Positions 27,648 to 38,545 of a DNA stretch of 64,000 bases are shown one piece after another. The position numbers and the translations under genes are program-made. The stretch is taken from contig NC_014225.1 in NCBI RefSeq assembly GCF_000092785.1, forward strand, positions 1,997,340 through 2,061,339, written 5' to 3'. How positions within the stretch are numbered: position 1 is the stretch's first letter; the number at the start of each line of letters is the position of its first letter. The notes below the pieces were generated by a model. It was not told where the DNA came from and did not search any database. It saw only the letters and a program-made list of their open reading frames with translations. Source of the DNA: Waddlia chondrophila WSU 86-1044. Lineage in GTDB: Bacteria; Chlamydiota; Chlamydiia; Chlamydiales; Waddliaceae.

Positions 27648-29536
27648 AAGAAGCAGTCGCCGTTTACTCGCTACTCTCTGAAAAAGATATCTATTTATTC
27701 AAAGAAGGAACGCACGATCGGCTGTATGAAAAACTTGGATCCCATGTGGTTGAAGTAGACGGAATCAAAGGCACCCAATTTGCTGTCTGGGCTCCAAATG
27801 CCGAATCTGTTTCTGTCATCGGAGACTTCAACGATTGGGATCGAAAGAGACACCAACTTCATGTCCGCTGGGATGAGTCGGGAATTTGGGAGGGGTTTAT
27901 TCCCGGAGCCAAGCAAGGAGACTGCTATAAATACCACATTGCATCCAAAGTGAACGGGTACCGCGTCGAAAAAGGGGATCCTTTCGCGTTTTTTGCCGAA
28001 GTCCCGCCTAAAACGGGTTCTATTATTTGGGATCTTGCGTACGAGTGGAAAAGCCTCACGGAAGAACGGAGTAGATCCGACAAGCCGATCAGCATCTATG
28101 AGATGCACTTTGGATCCTGGAGAAGAGACGAGAAAAACACTCCGCCCTCTTACCGGGAAATGGCAGAATGGCTGCCGCCCTATCTCTTAGACATGGGATT
28201 CACTCACGTCGAATTTATGCCGATGATGGAACATCCGTTCTATGGATCGTGGGGGTACCAAAAAACTGGATATTTTTCCCCCACAAGCCGATATGGATCC
28301 CCTCAAGATTTTATGTTTCTGATCGAATCTCTGCATCAAGCAGGGATCGGCGTCTTCTTAGACTGGGTACCCTCTCATTTTCCTTCCGACCAGCATGGCC
28401 TTGCGTTTTTCGACGGCACACACCTTTTCGAGCATGAGGATCCCAAAAAAGGGATTCAACCCGACTGGAACAGCTACATTTTCAACTATGGACGCAACGA
28501 AGTACGCTCCTTTTTAACCAGCAGCGCAAATTTTTGGTGCAGCCGCTATCACATTGATGGGCTTAGATGCGATGCAGTCGCCTCGATGCTCTATCTCGAC
28601 TACTCACGCAAAAATGGCGAATGGATTCCAAATGCATACGGCGGAAACGAAAATTTGGAGGCGATAGATTTTTTAAAAACTCTCAACACAACGATCTATC
28701 AAAACCATCCGCATGTCCAAATGATTGCTGAAGAATCGACCGCCTGGCCAATGGTTTCACGTCCTGTCTACCTAGGAGGGCTTGGGTTTGGCTGGAAATG
28801 GAATATGGGATGGATGAACGATACACTGGAGTATTTCAAAAAAGATCCCGTCCATCGGAAATATCACCACAATGAATTGATTTTCAGCATTTTATACGCC
28901 TTTACAGAGAGTTTTGTCCTCAGCCTTTCCCACGACGAGGTTGTGCATGGGAAAGCATCTCTTCTAACTAAGATGCCGGGTGACGAATGGCAAAAATTTG
29001 CCAACCTTAGATTATTATATGGATACATGTTCACCCATCCGGGAAAAAAGCTTCTTTTCATGGGAAGCGAAATCGCCCCTTGGACGGAGTGGCATCATGA
29101 AGCTGGCTTAGAGTGGCATATCCTGGACTATGAGAGGCATGCAGGAATTCAAAGGTGGGTCCGAGATCTCAACAAAGCTTACTGCACTCTTCCGGCGCTG
29201 CATCAACTGGATTTTTCCGAAGAGGGATTTTCATGGATTGATTGTTCGGATTGGGAAAACGGAGTGCTGAGTTATTCAAGAAAAGGATTTGATCCGAAGG
29301 ATACGGCCGTTGTGATCTTAAATTTGACGCCGGTGCCGCGTGAAAATTACAAAATCGGCGTTCCTTTTTCAGGAAACTGGCAGGAAGTCCTGAACAGCGA
29401 CTCCCACTACTATGGAGGCTCGGACAAAGGGAATTTCGGACGAGTGGCGTCCTATCCCATTGCCATGCATGGACACGACTACGCTTTAAGCCTCACCCTT
29501 CCCCCTCTGGCTATGATTTGTCTGTCCCCGGAATAG
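27644..29536 (+). CDS. glgB: 1,4-alpha-glucan branching enzyme GlgB
   Basis: Forms alpha-1,6 branches in the glucan made by GlgE. An N-terminal CBM48 module (GTQFAVWAPNAESVSVIGDFNDW as separate conserved blocks around residues 42-65) precedes the GH13_9 barrel: YEMHFGSW, THVEFMPMMEHPF, GLRCDAVASMLYLDYSR (nucleophile Asp), IAEESTAWP (Glu) and LSLSHDEVVHG. The 630-residue length is normal. The frame extends upstream inside treS, but the ATG at 27644 overlapping the treS stop (ATGA) fits the family N terminus. It is last in the operon and its 3' end overlaps a convergent gene by 26 bases. Confidence 0.95.
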   Translation: MKEAVAVYSLLSEKDIYLFKEGTHDRLYEKLGSHVVEVDGIKGTQFAVWAPNAESVSVIGDFNDWDRKRHQLHVRWDESGIWEGFIPGAKQGDCYKYHIASKVNGYRVEKGDPFAFFAEVPPKTGSIIWDLAYEWKSLTEERSRSDKPISIYEMHFGSWRRDEKNTPPSYREMAEWLPPYLLDMGFTHVEFMPMMEHPFYGSWGYQKTGYFSPTSRYGSPQDFMFLIESLHQAGIGVFLDWVPSHFPSDQHGLAFFDGTHLFEHEDPKKGIQPDWNSYIFNYGRNEVRSFLTSSANFWCSRYHIDGLRCDAVASMLYLDYSRKNGEWIPNAYGGNENLEAIDFLKTLNTTIYQNHPHVQMIAEESTAWPMVSRPVYLGGLGFGWKWNMGWMNDTLEYFKKDPVHRKYHHNELIFSILYAFTESFVLSLSHDEVVHGKASLLTKMPGDEWQKFANLRLLYGYMFTHPGKKLLFMGSEIAPWTEWHHEAGLEWHILDYERHAGIQRWVRDLNKAYCTLPALHQLDFSEEGFSWIDCSDWENGVLSYSRKGFDPKDTAVVILNLTPVPRENYKIGVPFSGNWQEVLNSDSHYYGGSDKGNFGRVASYPIAMHGHDYALSLTLPPLAMICLSPE

Positions 29537-30722
29537 CCGAATAAAGATTTAAATAAAAATCATCAAGATATGCTTCCTCTGAAGGTGAAAGCTCTAATGG
29601 GTTTTCCCGAAAACGTTCCATTGCAATGATCAGTTTCGAAAGGTCGAATGTCGATGATCGCATATAAAAATTGGAAAGATCGTGCGCTTTGATTTGAAAG
29701 AAGGGCTCTTTTGTTTCTTTGCCGGGGTTTCCCAAGGCTTTAATTAAGTTAAGAGCGTCTTCCGAGGAGAACCCATGGAAATAAAGGCTTATTAAGAGAT
29801 TTTTCGCAACGATGTTTTCGATTGCATCATGCGGCGATGAAGTTAGTGTGATGGGATTAGATTGAATGACAAGATCTTGCCCCGTCAAAAGGAAGGTGAT
29901 ATTTTTTAAAAAATCTGGATGATCAAGCTTCCGTTGGATGATTTTTTGAGCCTCTATCAGCTTTTTGTCAAAGGCATCAGATGTTGGATCGTTTTTTCTG
30001 CGACCATAGATGAAGCAGGGTTTTACTCGAGTCAGCTCGTCAACTGGCAGAGTAACCAATTCCGATAAATAATTTTCTTCCTCTTCAAGAGACTTAAATC
30101 CAATGCTAGGGTTTAAATTCTTGCTATTATGCTGTAGGGCTTCCTGTCGACTAACAATTAGAGAATTTTCTGTACCGTAACCTAAAGCTATCCCCACAAG
30201 AACATTATCATGTCCCCCAAAGGTTTCAGAAAAATCTTTGGAAGAGTTGATCAGTGTATCGTAGAAGCTATGAGAAGTCAGATGCGGACCCAAAACATAT
30301 CGAAAAAGAGATAAATTTTGATCTACTGTATTTAGAAAAAGTTTTTTATGGATAAATAACAGATGTTTGTATGTGGACGCTTTAGAATCTGGGTGATCAT
30401 AAGCTTTTATTCGAATGGGTGATGAAATGTTATATTGGGATAATTTTGCATTCCATACTCGTAATCCTTTTTTGAGAATTAAAGATGTTTTATGACCCGG
30501 AAATCCGGCATATACATCTCCTTGCTCTGCAATACCCAGAATACAAAGAGGCTTTACGCCTTCAATAACATATCCAACCTCATGTTCCTTTAGCACATGT
30601 CTAAAAAATATTTCCAATGAAGCAGCTTCTTCATTGCTTAACAAAATGGAAGCATGGCCTGTAGAGGCCATACCCAACAAAAATAGTAAAGATAAAAAGT
30701 AGGAAAGGATTAGCCGAAGCAT
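29511..30722 (-). CDS. Exported protein of unknown function
   Basis: I do not recognise a family. With the ATG at 30722 the protein is 403 residues and begins with a clean signal peptide (LRLILSYFLSLLFLLGMAS, then TGHAS cleavage site), so it is predicted to be secreted or periplasmic. AGGA lies 8 bases before this ATG; an upstream TTG in the same frame at 30743 is less likely. The mature part is mixed alpha/beta with motifs such as FGGHDNVLVGIALGYG and KPCFIYGRRKNDP. The 3' end overlaps glgB by 26 bases on the opposite strand. Upstream lies an IS256 relic. Confidence 0.7.
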   Translation of the reverse strand: MLRLILSYFLSLLFLLGMASTGHASILLSNEEAASLEIFFRHVLKEHEVGYVIEGVKPLCILGIAEQGDVYAGFPGHKTSLILKKGLRVWNAKLSQYNISSPIRIKAYDHPDSKASTYKHLLFIHKKLFLNTVDQNLSLFRYVLGPHLTSHSFYDTLINSSKDFSETFGGHDNVLVGIALGYGTENSLIVSRQEALQHNSKNLNPSIGFKSLEEEENYLSELVTLPVDELTRVKPCFIYGRRKNDPTSDAFDKKLIEAQKIIQRKLDHPDFLKNITFLLTGQDLVIQSNPITLTSSPHDAIENIVAKNLLISLYFHGFSSEDALNLIKALGNPGKETKEPFFQIKAHDLSNFYMRSSTFDLSKLIIAMERFRENPLELSPSEEAYLDDFYLNLYSAIPGTDKS

Positions 30723-30766
30723 TTGCAACGTCCTGGACACCAAATAATACTACATCCTCCATCTGC

Positions 30767-31108
30767 GAGATATGATCAAAAGTTGTGTTTGAGATAAAAA
30801 GAGCGTACCCTATGAAATTTTAGAATCAAAAACAAATTTTATAGGAGATACGCTCATGAAGAATGATGTCATTTTTTTGGATAAATTTCACGCAACAAGT
30901 GAAATGAACAGCTTGCTGGAACAAACTTTGAGGGAAGGAGCTCGCCTGTTGCTTCAACAGGCTATTGAAAATGAAGTCAATGAATACCTGGAATCGATGA
31001 AAGGCAGGAGGGATTTCGAGGGAAGAAAACAATTTGTCCGCAACGGCTACCTCCCTGAAAGAGAAGTACAAACAGGAATCGGACCGATATCAGTGAAGCA
31101 ACCTAGAA
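30767..31108 (+). mobile_element. IS256-family element, 5' relic
   Basis: Left terminal repeat (GAGATATGATCAAAAG at 30767) followed by the first ~84 codons of a transposase (30856-31108), nearly identical to the complete copy at 47088-48486. It ends abruptly where the IS3 element starts, and the rest is not found on the other side of that element, so the remainder was deleted. Confidence 0.9.
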
Positions 31109-31186
31109 TGACCTGCTCCCCTGAAATCGGTCCATATAAAATTAGAGGTTTGTGTAAACTATTAACCACAAAAAGGAACACAAGCC

Positions 31187-31450
31187 ATGAAAAAAAGATT
31201 TTCGGAAGAACAAATAATAAATGTTCTCAATGAAGTAAAAGCAGGTCTTAAAGTCGAAGAAGCCTGTCGCAAATACGGAATTTCAAATGCTACTTACTAC
31301 AACTGGAAAGCTAAATTTGACGGTATGGTTGCTTCAGATGCAAAAAAGCTTCGCTCTCTTGAAGCAGAAAACAACAAGCTAAAGCGATTGGTTGCTGAGC
31401 AAGCTCTCGACATCGTAGCTTTGAAGGATGTTGTTTCGCGAAAGTGGTAA
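31187..31450 (+). CDS. IS3-family transposase OrfA (helix-turn-helix)
   Basis: An 87-residue protein with the HTH_Tnp_1 fold: RFSEEQIINVLNEVKAG, then EEACRKYGISNATYYNWK, followed by a leucine-zipper-like segment (LRSLEAENNKLKRLVAEQ) used for multimerisation. It overlaps orfB by 7 bases, the usual arrangement for -1 frameshifting to an OrfAB fusion transposase. Confidence 0.9.
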   Translation: MKKRFSEEQIINVLNEVKAGLKVEEACRKYGISNATYYNWKAKFDGMVASDAKKLRSLEAENNKLKRLVAEQALDIVALKDVVSRKW

Positions 31451-32255
31451 CCCCGCGAGCCAAGAAGGCATGCGTGCAAATTCTTGTAAAACAACACAAG
31501 AGAAGTGAGCGGCGCGCATGTCAGCTTGTTGGGGTTCATCGATCGGTTGTACGATACAGCTCAAGAAAACAAGATGAAACCGCTCTTATAACCAAGATAA
31601 AACAAATCGCTTACGAGAAACGGCGGTTTGGATATCGTCGCATACATATGATACTCAAACGCGAAGGCGTGAAAGTCAATCATAAAAAGGTGTACCGTAT
31701 TTACCGTGCCTGTGGATTAAAGGTCCTGAAGAGAGGGGGAAGAAAACGCGCTATTGGCTCAAGAAGAGCTCAAGATAAACCTTTCGCTCGCAATCAACAG
31801 TGGGCTCTTGATTTTGTCCATGATGCTCTAGCTAATGGCAGGAGAATCAGGCTCCTGACTGTGATTGATACCTACACCAGAGAATGCCTTCGGATATTTG
31901 TGGACACATCTATAAATGGGAGGAAGGTAACAGAGATATTAAGCGAAATTATGGTTGCAAATGGAAAGCCAAAGGTAGTCCTTAGTGATAACGGAACAGA
32001 GTTTACCTCGAATACCGTGCTAAAATGGTCGTCTGATCAGGGAATAGATTGGCAATACATAGAGCCAGGGAAACCATATCAAAATGGTAACATAGAGAGT
32101 TTTAACGGTGTCAACAACGGTTTAAAATTGACCCACTTTTTCTAAAATCAGCGGTTTAAAATTGACCCACCCACATACTTTTTCTTTAGCTGCCCGCAGA
32201 TCCGAAGCCGCGCCGAGCTAGCCACCCCGCAGCTCGGCGAGGCGCGGCAAGGATC

Positions 32256-34012
<1,757 letters not shown>

Positions 34013-34433
34013 TTCTACCCCCTCGATATAAAGGGGATTGTTTACTCAGGGTGGGTCAAAATTCAACCGCTCAGCTGGGTCATTTTATCACCGTTGCTAA
34101 CAACGGCAAGCTTCGAGATGAATGTTTGAATGAAAATTGGTTTTTAAATTTATCAGATGCAAGGAGAATTGTCGGAAAGTGGGCTAATGAATACAATTTA
34201 TATCGTCCACATAGTGCACTTGGAGGACTGACGCCTCACGAGCTGGCTAGCCAGCTCAGTGAGTGTTTGAACTCTAGTGAAAAAATGCTACAGTTAACAG
34301 GAACCTCTAGTTGAAACTGGACCTAATTATGGGGCAAGGTCACAATAGGTATTATTTAAAAAAGAGGCAAGAAAAAGAGGTAGGGAAGTCATTTAGAGTG
34401 ATTCCGAATCTCTTCTTACTTGCTCTCTAGTAA

Positions 34434-34880
34434 TTATAACTTTTTGGTGACATAAATCAGGTCGTTTTTATCCTGTTCATCTAAATAGTCGCGCCACTTT
34501 TCTGCTAACCAAGAAAAATCTTCCAACAGATCAACAATTCCACCATATCCAGAAGGAGCACATTCTCCTTGATAAATGAGCATAATAGAAAAATCCTCTT
34601 CATCGATTTCTAGGAAAGTTTGTATATCCAACCGATCAAACGGAGCTTTTTTTCTTAACGATTCACGGACGCTATTTGGAATATAATTGCCTCCACAGTA
34701 GACTGGTGTTGACAGTGTAAGCCGCGATCCACACTCCAACATATGCACAGACACCGCAAATCCATTCAAATAAATTTGCGCCTGTTCGGCATGTGACAAT
34801 TCTTGTAATAATCTATTAATCTCTTTATCAATTAACATGACCCAGTCCTTGTTGAATAGATTTTCTGTTTCCGCAATCAT
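34434..34880 (-). CDS. Hypothetical acidic protein
   Basis: No family recognised. The frame extends to a GTG at 34919, but a TATAAT-like box lies right before that GTG, so transcription would begin at about that codon; I therefore favour the ATG at 34880 (148 residues). The protein is acidic, with no signal peptide or membrane segment, and has an alternating strand-rich centre (AVSVHMLECGSRLTLSTPV). Size and charge recall type III secretion chaperones, but there is no motif that shows it. It sits between the IS3 right end and ung. Confidence 0.5.
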   Translation of the reverse strand: MIAETENLFNKDWVMLIDKEINRLLQELSHAEQAQIYLNGFAVSVHMLECGSRLTLSTPVYCGGNYIPNSVRESLRKKAPFDRLDIQTFLEIDEEDFSIMLIYQGECAPSGYGGIVDLLEDFSWLAEKWRDYLDEQDKNDLIYVTKKL

Positions 34881-34973
34881 AACCCTAAAACTCAAATACC
34901 TAATACTTTTCTCCTTCACCTATATTATAGTATATATTTGAATAAAAAAGAAGAGGCGAGGGTTGAAAAATAA

Positions 34974-35678
34974 TTATAACATCCAATTAATAGGATCGAG
35001 TTTATTTTGGGTTAAAATCTCGTTAATTTTTGAGAAGTGTCGGCACCCAAAAAACCCTTTGTGAGCAGCAAGAGGAGAGGGATGTGCAGCTGTGAGCACA
35101 CTTAATGCCGGATGTTCTTTGAATTCGGCAACGTGCTCGACTTTTTTCTTCGCGTAGTTTCCCCAGAGAACAAAGATGAGAGGATCTTTTTTTTGGCAAA
35201 GCTTTGCAATGACAGAGTCAGTGAATCTTTCCCATCCTTTTCCTTGGTGTGAGTTGGCGCTATGTGCACGAACTGTGAGAACGGCGTTAAGCAAAAGAAC
35301 GCCTTGTTCTGCCCAGGAAACGAGATTTCCCTTTATTGGGATAGGAAGTCCGAGATCGTCGTGAATTTCTTTGAAGATATTTTGCAAAGATGGAGGAGCA
35401 GGAACGTTTTCCGGCACACTGAATGAAAGACCGTGTGCTTGTCCAGGTCCGTGGTAGGGATCTTGTCCGACAATGACAACGCGAACTTTATCATAGGGCG
35501 TATGTTTAAAGGCGTTGAATACAAGATTTCTAGGAGGGTAGATTGAATGATGGGAGCGTTCTTTGACGAGGAAATTTGAGAGGTTTTTCATGTAGTCTTT
35601 TTTGAATTCATCTGCAAGCACTTGATCCCATGAGGGTTCGATCATGCAGTTTTTACTGCTCGTACGTATATCGACCAT
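34974..35678 (-). CDS. ung: Uracil-DNA glycosylase (family 1)
   Basis: Excises uracil from DNA to start base-excision repair. The catalytic water-activating motif VVIVGQDPYHGPGQAHGLSF and the minor-groove loop HPSPLAAHKGFFG, plus VLLLNAVLTVR and FVLWGNYAKKK, identify family 1 UNG. 234 residues is normal; an alternative in-frame ATG at 35645 would shorten it by 11. It is divergent from a small conserved gene, matching the CT607/CT606.1 neighbourhood in Chlamydia as I recall it. Confidence 0.96.
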   Translation of the reverse strand: MVDIRTSSKNCMIEPSWDQVLADEFKKDYMKNLSNFLVKERSHHSIYPPRNLVFNAFKHTPYDKVRVVIVGQDPYHGPGQAHGLSFSVPENVPAPPSLQNIFKEIHDDLGLPIPIKGNLVSWAEQGVLLLNAVLTVRAHSANSHQGKGWERFTDSVIAKLCQKKDPLIFVLWGNYAKKKVEHVAEFKEHPALSVLTAAHPSPLAAHKGFFGCRHFSKINEILTQNKLDPINWML

Positions 35679-35753
35679 AATTCAAAATATAATTTCGCAC
35701 ATTATTGGATGGCTGTTGAGTTTCAAATTTTGAATCATAACAGGTATCACTCC

Positions 35754-35782
35754 TTGACTAGAATAGGTGGAAATCTTAACAT
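35754..35782 (+). promoter_or_regulatory. Putative promoter of the 83-aa gene
   Basis: TTGACT (35754-35759) and TAACAT (35777-35782) with 17 bases between them, ending 27 bases before the start codon. Confidence 0.5.
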
Positions 35783-35809
35783 GTACGCTCATCTTAAGGA
35801 AGTAGAAAA

Positions 35810-36061
35810 ATGAGTCTTGAAGATAACAACTTAATTCGATTTACCCGTATTTCCAAGAAGAAAGAGGGTTTGTTTGCCAATTTTAAGGCCAAAGGTGTTC
35901 GTGGCGGCACGGCATTTACGGCGAGTATTGCGGTGGATTTAAATTCAGCTGAGGTGGATCCAGCGGATTCTTTAGAGAAGATTATTGAGGAATGTGCGAA
36001 GATTGCTGAGCGCGATATCAAGAAATCTAATTTGCAGTTCGAGGGATTGCACGCGATTTAA
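35810..36061 (+). CDS. Small conserved hypothetical protein (83 aa)
   Basis: A basic-then-acidic soluble protein: a beta-strand-rich first half (NLIRFTRISKKKEGLFANF, GGTAFTASIAVDL) followed by a helix (SLEKIIEECAKIAERDIKK). No function is known to me. Its position beside ung resembles the small gene CT606.1 in C. trachomatis, from memory. A GGA-containing site lies upstream of the ATG. The tRNA-Pro starts 19 bases after its stop and may be co-transcribed. Confidence 0.75.
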   Translation: MSLEDNNLIRFTRISKKKEGLFANFKAKGVRGGTAFTASIAVDLNSAEVDPADSLEKIIEECAKIAERDIKKSNLQFEGLHAI

Positions 36062-36079
36062 TTTTTCATTCACGATTAT

Positions 36080-36154
36080 CTGGGTGTAGCGCAGCTTGGC
36101 CAGCGCACTTGCATGGGGTGCAAGGGGTCGGAGGTTCGAATCCTCTCACCCAGA
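36080..36154 (+). tRNA. tRNA-Pro (anticodon GGG)
   Basis: Acceptor arms CTGGGTG (36080-36086) and CACCCAG (36147-36153) pair fully, with discriminator A. The anticodon stem CTTGC/GCAAG encloses ATGGGGT, giving anticodon GGG. The T-arm GGAGGTTCGAATCCTC is standard. CCA is not encoded. It marks the edge of the accessory region to its right. Confidence 0.95.
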
Positions 36155-36276
36155 TTCTTTTTAATCAAAGACTTACGAAGATCTATTCGTTTTTCCCAAG
36201 CCTTTGATTTTCTTTAGGTGGTGGATAGGTGGTGGATGATACCACTTAAAACACGAGTTAAAAATGAGAACTTTAT

Positions 36277-36564
36277 ATGATTTATACACCTCCGCCCCCT
36301 CCGGCTATAATGTATCAAGCCGAAGAAAACTATTTCCCTCAGTGCAAGCCTTATTACTATGAATGCGATGGTTGCATCATTAACTTGGCCGCTGCCACTA
36401 AGTTTTACGTGGATCACTTTCCTTTTACTTCTTATTATTGGCCTCGAGCCAAAATAGGTAGCAATTCATACCAACTAACCTCATCAATGAGCAGCCATGA
36501 AGAGGCAATGCAGTTTTTGAAGGAGTTGATCGCTAAAATTGAAGAAGCTAATAACAAGCATTAA
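36277..36564 (+). CDS. Small Tyr/Pro-rich hypothetical protein (95 aa)
   Basis: The protein opens with a proline run (TPPPPPAIMYQAEENYF) and is rich in Tyr, with a C-terminal helix (HEEAMQFLKELIAKIEEANN). No family is recognised. There is no convincing ribosome-binding site, so it may not be expressed; the composition of the C-terminal helix nevertheless looks protein-like. It faces the 653-aa zinc-ribbon gene, with stops 15 bases apart. Upstream (36155-36276) there is only an inverted repeat AATCAAAG/CTTTGATT and a doubled GGTGGTGGATA. Confidence 0.4.
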   Translation: MIYTPPPPPAIMYQAEENYFPQCKPYYYECDGCIINLAAATKFYVDHFPFTSYYWPRAKIGSNSYQLTSSMSSHEEAMQFLKELIAKIEEANNKH

Positions 36565-36579
36565 CAACCAAAAGGCTCT

Positions 36580-38541
36580 CTACTTTCCTTTGCATGAAGG
36601 ACATCCTTTTGAAGAAACACGACCACGAATTTCGCTATATTTTTCATGTCCATTTTTACACATCCACCACACCTTCTTTGCGCTTCCAGGCAATTCGTTT
36701 ATCGGATTTCTCTCGTTTTTAGAGAAATCCCAATCAGCAGCAATTTCAGGGTGCTTTATTTTAAGGCTATCTTCCGGTAAAACCTTTTTTCCAGAACAAT
36801 AAGGACAGCCACCTTTTTTGGATCGTGTTTTGTCGTAAATTTTTGATTTGAAAGAATGAGAAGGATTTCTTGGACAAACCCAAAAGACTTCAACATCACT
36901 CCCAGGCAAAACATCAAATGGGGAAAGGGGAGCATTTCTATTAAAATCCCACTCACAGATGACTTCGGGATTACTCAAGGCTAAATTATTTTCAGCAGAG
37001 GCTTCCTTTCCTTTACAAATTTTACATCCATTATTGTCTAAACATCGATCAGCTATTCTAGCTTTCCACTCATGCCCACTCCTACACCTCCACCATGCCG
37101 CATGATTACTTCCAGCTGAGAATTCTAAAGAAGTTAGATGATTATTTTTTGTTGGATGCCATTCTTTAGCAATTGACGGATGTGTTTTATCTAAAGATCC
37201 ATTTTTTTCCACAGTTTTTTTCCTTTGAGATTTTGCTCTGTCATCGTTAGCACATACAGGACAACCAGATCCTTTATGGCGATTCCAAACCGTAGCTTCC
37301 CATTCATTTTCACAAGTCTTACAGTACCACCAAATCCTTTGATTAGACCTAGGGGTTAATGTGAAAGCTGTGATATTCCCATTCTTAGAAGGATGTAGCT
37401 CTGAAGCAAGTTGCGGATTCTGCACTGCTAAGTTATTACATTCGTCAGGATAATAACCTCTACAAAAAGGGCATCCGCTTCCCTTTCCATTATTAGCTTT
37501 AGTGCGACTTAATATTGTAGCGAGCCAAGAGTGGTTTTGTTGACATTTCCACCAAACTTCTATTCCAGATCCAAATGTAAAGGCTTGTGGGGTTTTAGAG
37601 CCATTTTTCTCAAAGTCCCATTCCTTACATAATTCGGGATGAGTTTTATCTAAAGATTGATCTGGTTGTAAAAAATTCTGAATCAATTGATCTGCATAAG
37701 CTTCATTCATTAAATTTGAGCTCTGAAGATATTCTTTAGCTTTTGATTTTTCAGGCTCGATAAGTTCAACTACTTGCAACGTTTTATGTATGAACTCTTT
37801 TACACTCCTATGGAGACTGGTCATTTGATTTTTGATTGTTCCTGATTCATCAAATAAAATATCACTAGGACTTAATTTTTCTAAACTAGAACCTCTAATA
37901 TTGAAAATATTAATACCTAACGAAGATAGCTTATCTTTTTTTTTCTTATCTTTATCTTGTTTACCCTGATGATAATAGCCACCATCCACCTCGACCCCTA
38001 ATTGATATTTTTCAATAAAGATATCGCATTCAATCCCATCTATAATCTTTCTCTGAACTGCAGTAAAAAATACATATTTTATTTCAGCAAAGAATTTTAA
38101 TTCGACTTTAGATGTTGCGGGAGAACAATGAGGGCAGCCTGATTGTAATCTTGTTCTATTTCCTAAAGCTGTTAACCATTCATGACCTCTTAAACACTGC
38201 CACCATATTCTGCGACTGTTATAGGGGGAAATCTCATGTGGTTTACATGAGTTTTTCCTCGGATGCCACTCTAAAACAAAATGTGGAAATAAGTCAGCAA
38301 AGCTGTAACCTGGACGGAAATTTCGACCAGAACAATATGGGCATCTATGACCCCTAGTTTGACTTTGAATTGTTGCCTCATAAGTTTCTGAACAATTGTT
38401 ACAAATCCACCACGCCTTCTTGCCACTACCGTATGTAAAATCAATTGGTTTCTTAGTTTCATTTTTAGATGGATGCCATCTTTTTGCAATTTCAGGATGA
38501 GTTGTTTGAAGATTATTTTTCTCGGTAGCTTGTTTAGGCAT
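36580..38541 (-). CDS. Multi-zinc-ribbon (DUF4379-type) protein with embedded Vsr/DUF559-like nuclease, 653 aa
   Basis: Seven repeats of about 65-75 residues follow the plan P-(E/x)IAxEW(H/D)P-KN...GS-KKVWWxC...GHEW...(G)CPxC, each with Cys, Cys or His, and CxxC zinc ligands (DUF4379/treble-clef type). Repeats 1-2 occupy residues 1-142, repeats 3-7 residues 296-653. Between them (about 143-295) lies a nuclease-like domain: SKVELKFFAEIK, then GIECDIFIEKYQLGVEVDG and YYHQ; D173 and E184-x-D186 match the D-x(n)-ExD/K core of Vsr/DUF559 PD-(D/E)XK enzymes. It starts 4 bases after the stop of the larger paralogue and so is its operon partner. Likely binds and cuts nucleic acid; the target is unknown. 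Confidence 0.85.
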   Translation of the reverse strand: MPKQATEKNNLQTTHPEIAKRWHPSKNETKKPIDFTYGSGKKAWWICNNCSETYEATIQSQTRGHRCPYCSGRNFRPGYSFADLFPHFVLEWHPRKNSCKPHEISPYNSRRIWWQCLRGHEWLTALGNRTRLQSGCPHCSPATSKVELKFFAEIKYVFFTAVQRKIIDGIECDIFIEKYQLGVEVDGGYYHQGKQDKDKKKKDKLSSLGINIFNIRGSSLEKLSPSDILFDESGTIKNQMTSLHRSVKEFIHKTLQVVELIEPEKSKAKEYLQSSNLMNEAYADQLIQNFLQPDQSLDKTHPELCKEWDFEKNGSKTPQAFTFGSGIEVWWKCQQNHSWLATILSRTKANNGKGSGCPFCRGYYPDECNNLAVQNPQLASELHPSKNGNITAFTLTPRSNQRIWWYCKTCENEWEATVWNRHKGSGCPVCANDDRAKSQRKKTVEKNGSLDKTHPSIAKEWHPTKNNHLTSLEFSAGSNHAAWWRCRSGHEWKARIADRCLDNNGCKICKGKEASAENNLALSNPEVICEWDFNRNAPLSPFDVLPGSDVEVFWVCPRNPSHSFKSKIYDKTRSKKGGCPYCSGKKVLPEDSLKIKHPEIAADWDFSKNERNPINELPGSAKKVWWMCKNGHEKYSEIRGRVSSKGCPSCKGK

Positions 38542-38545
38542 AAAA

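Noticed and set aside
36133-36154. tRNA-Pro 3' end as an integration attachment site
   Set aside because: I found no second copy of the tRNA 3' end downstream and no integrase gene in the window.
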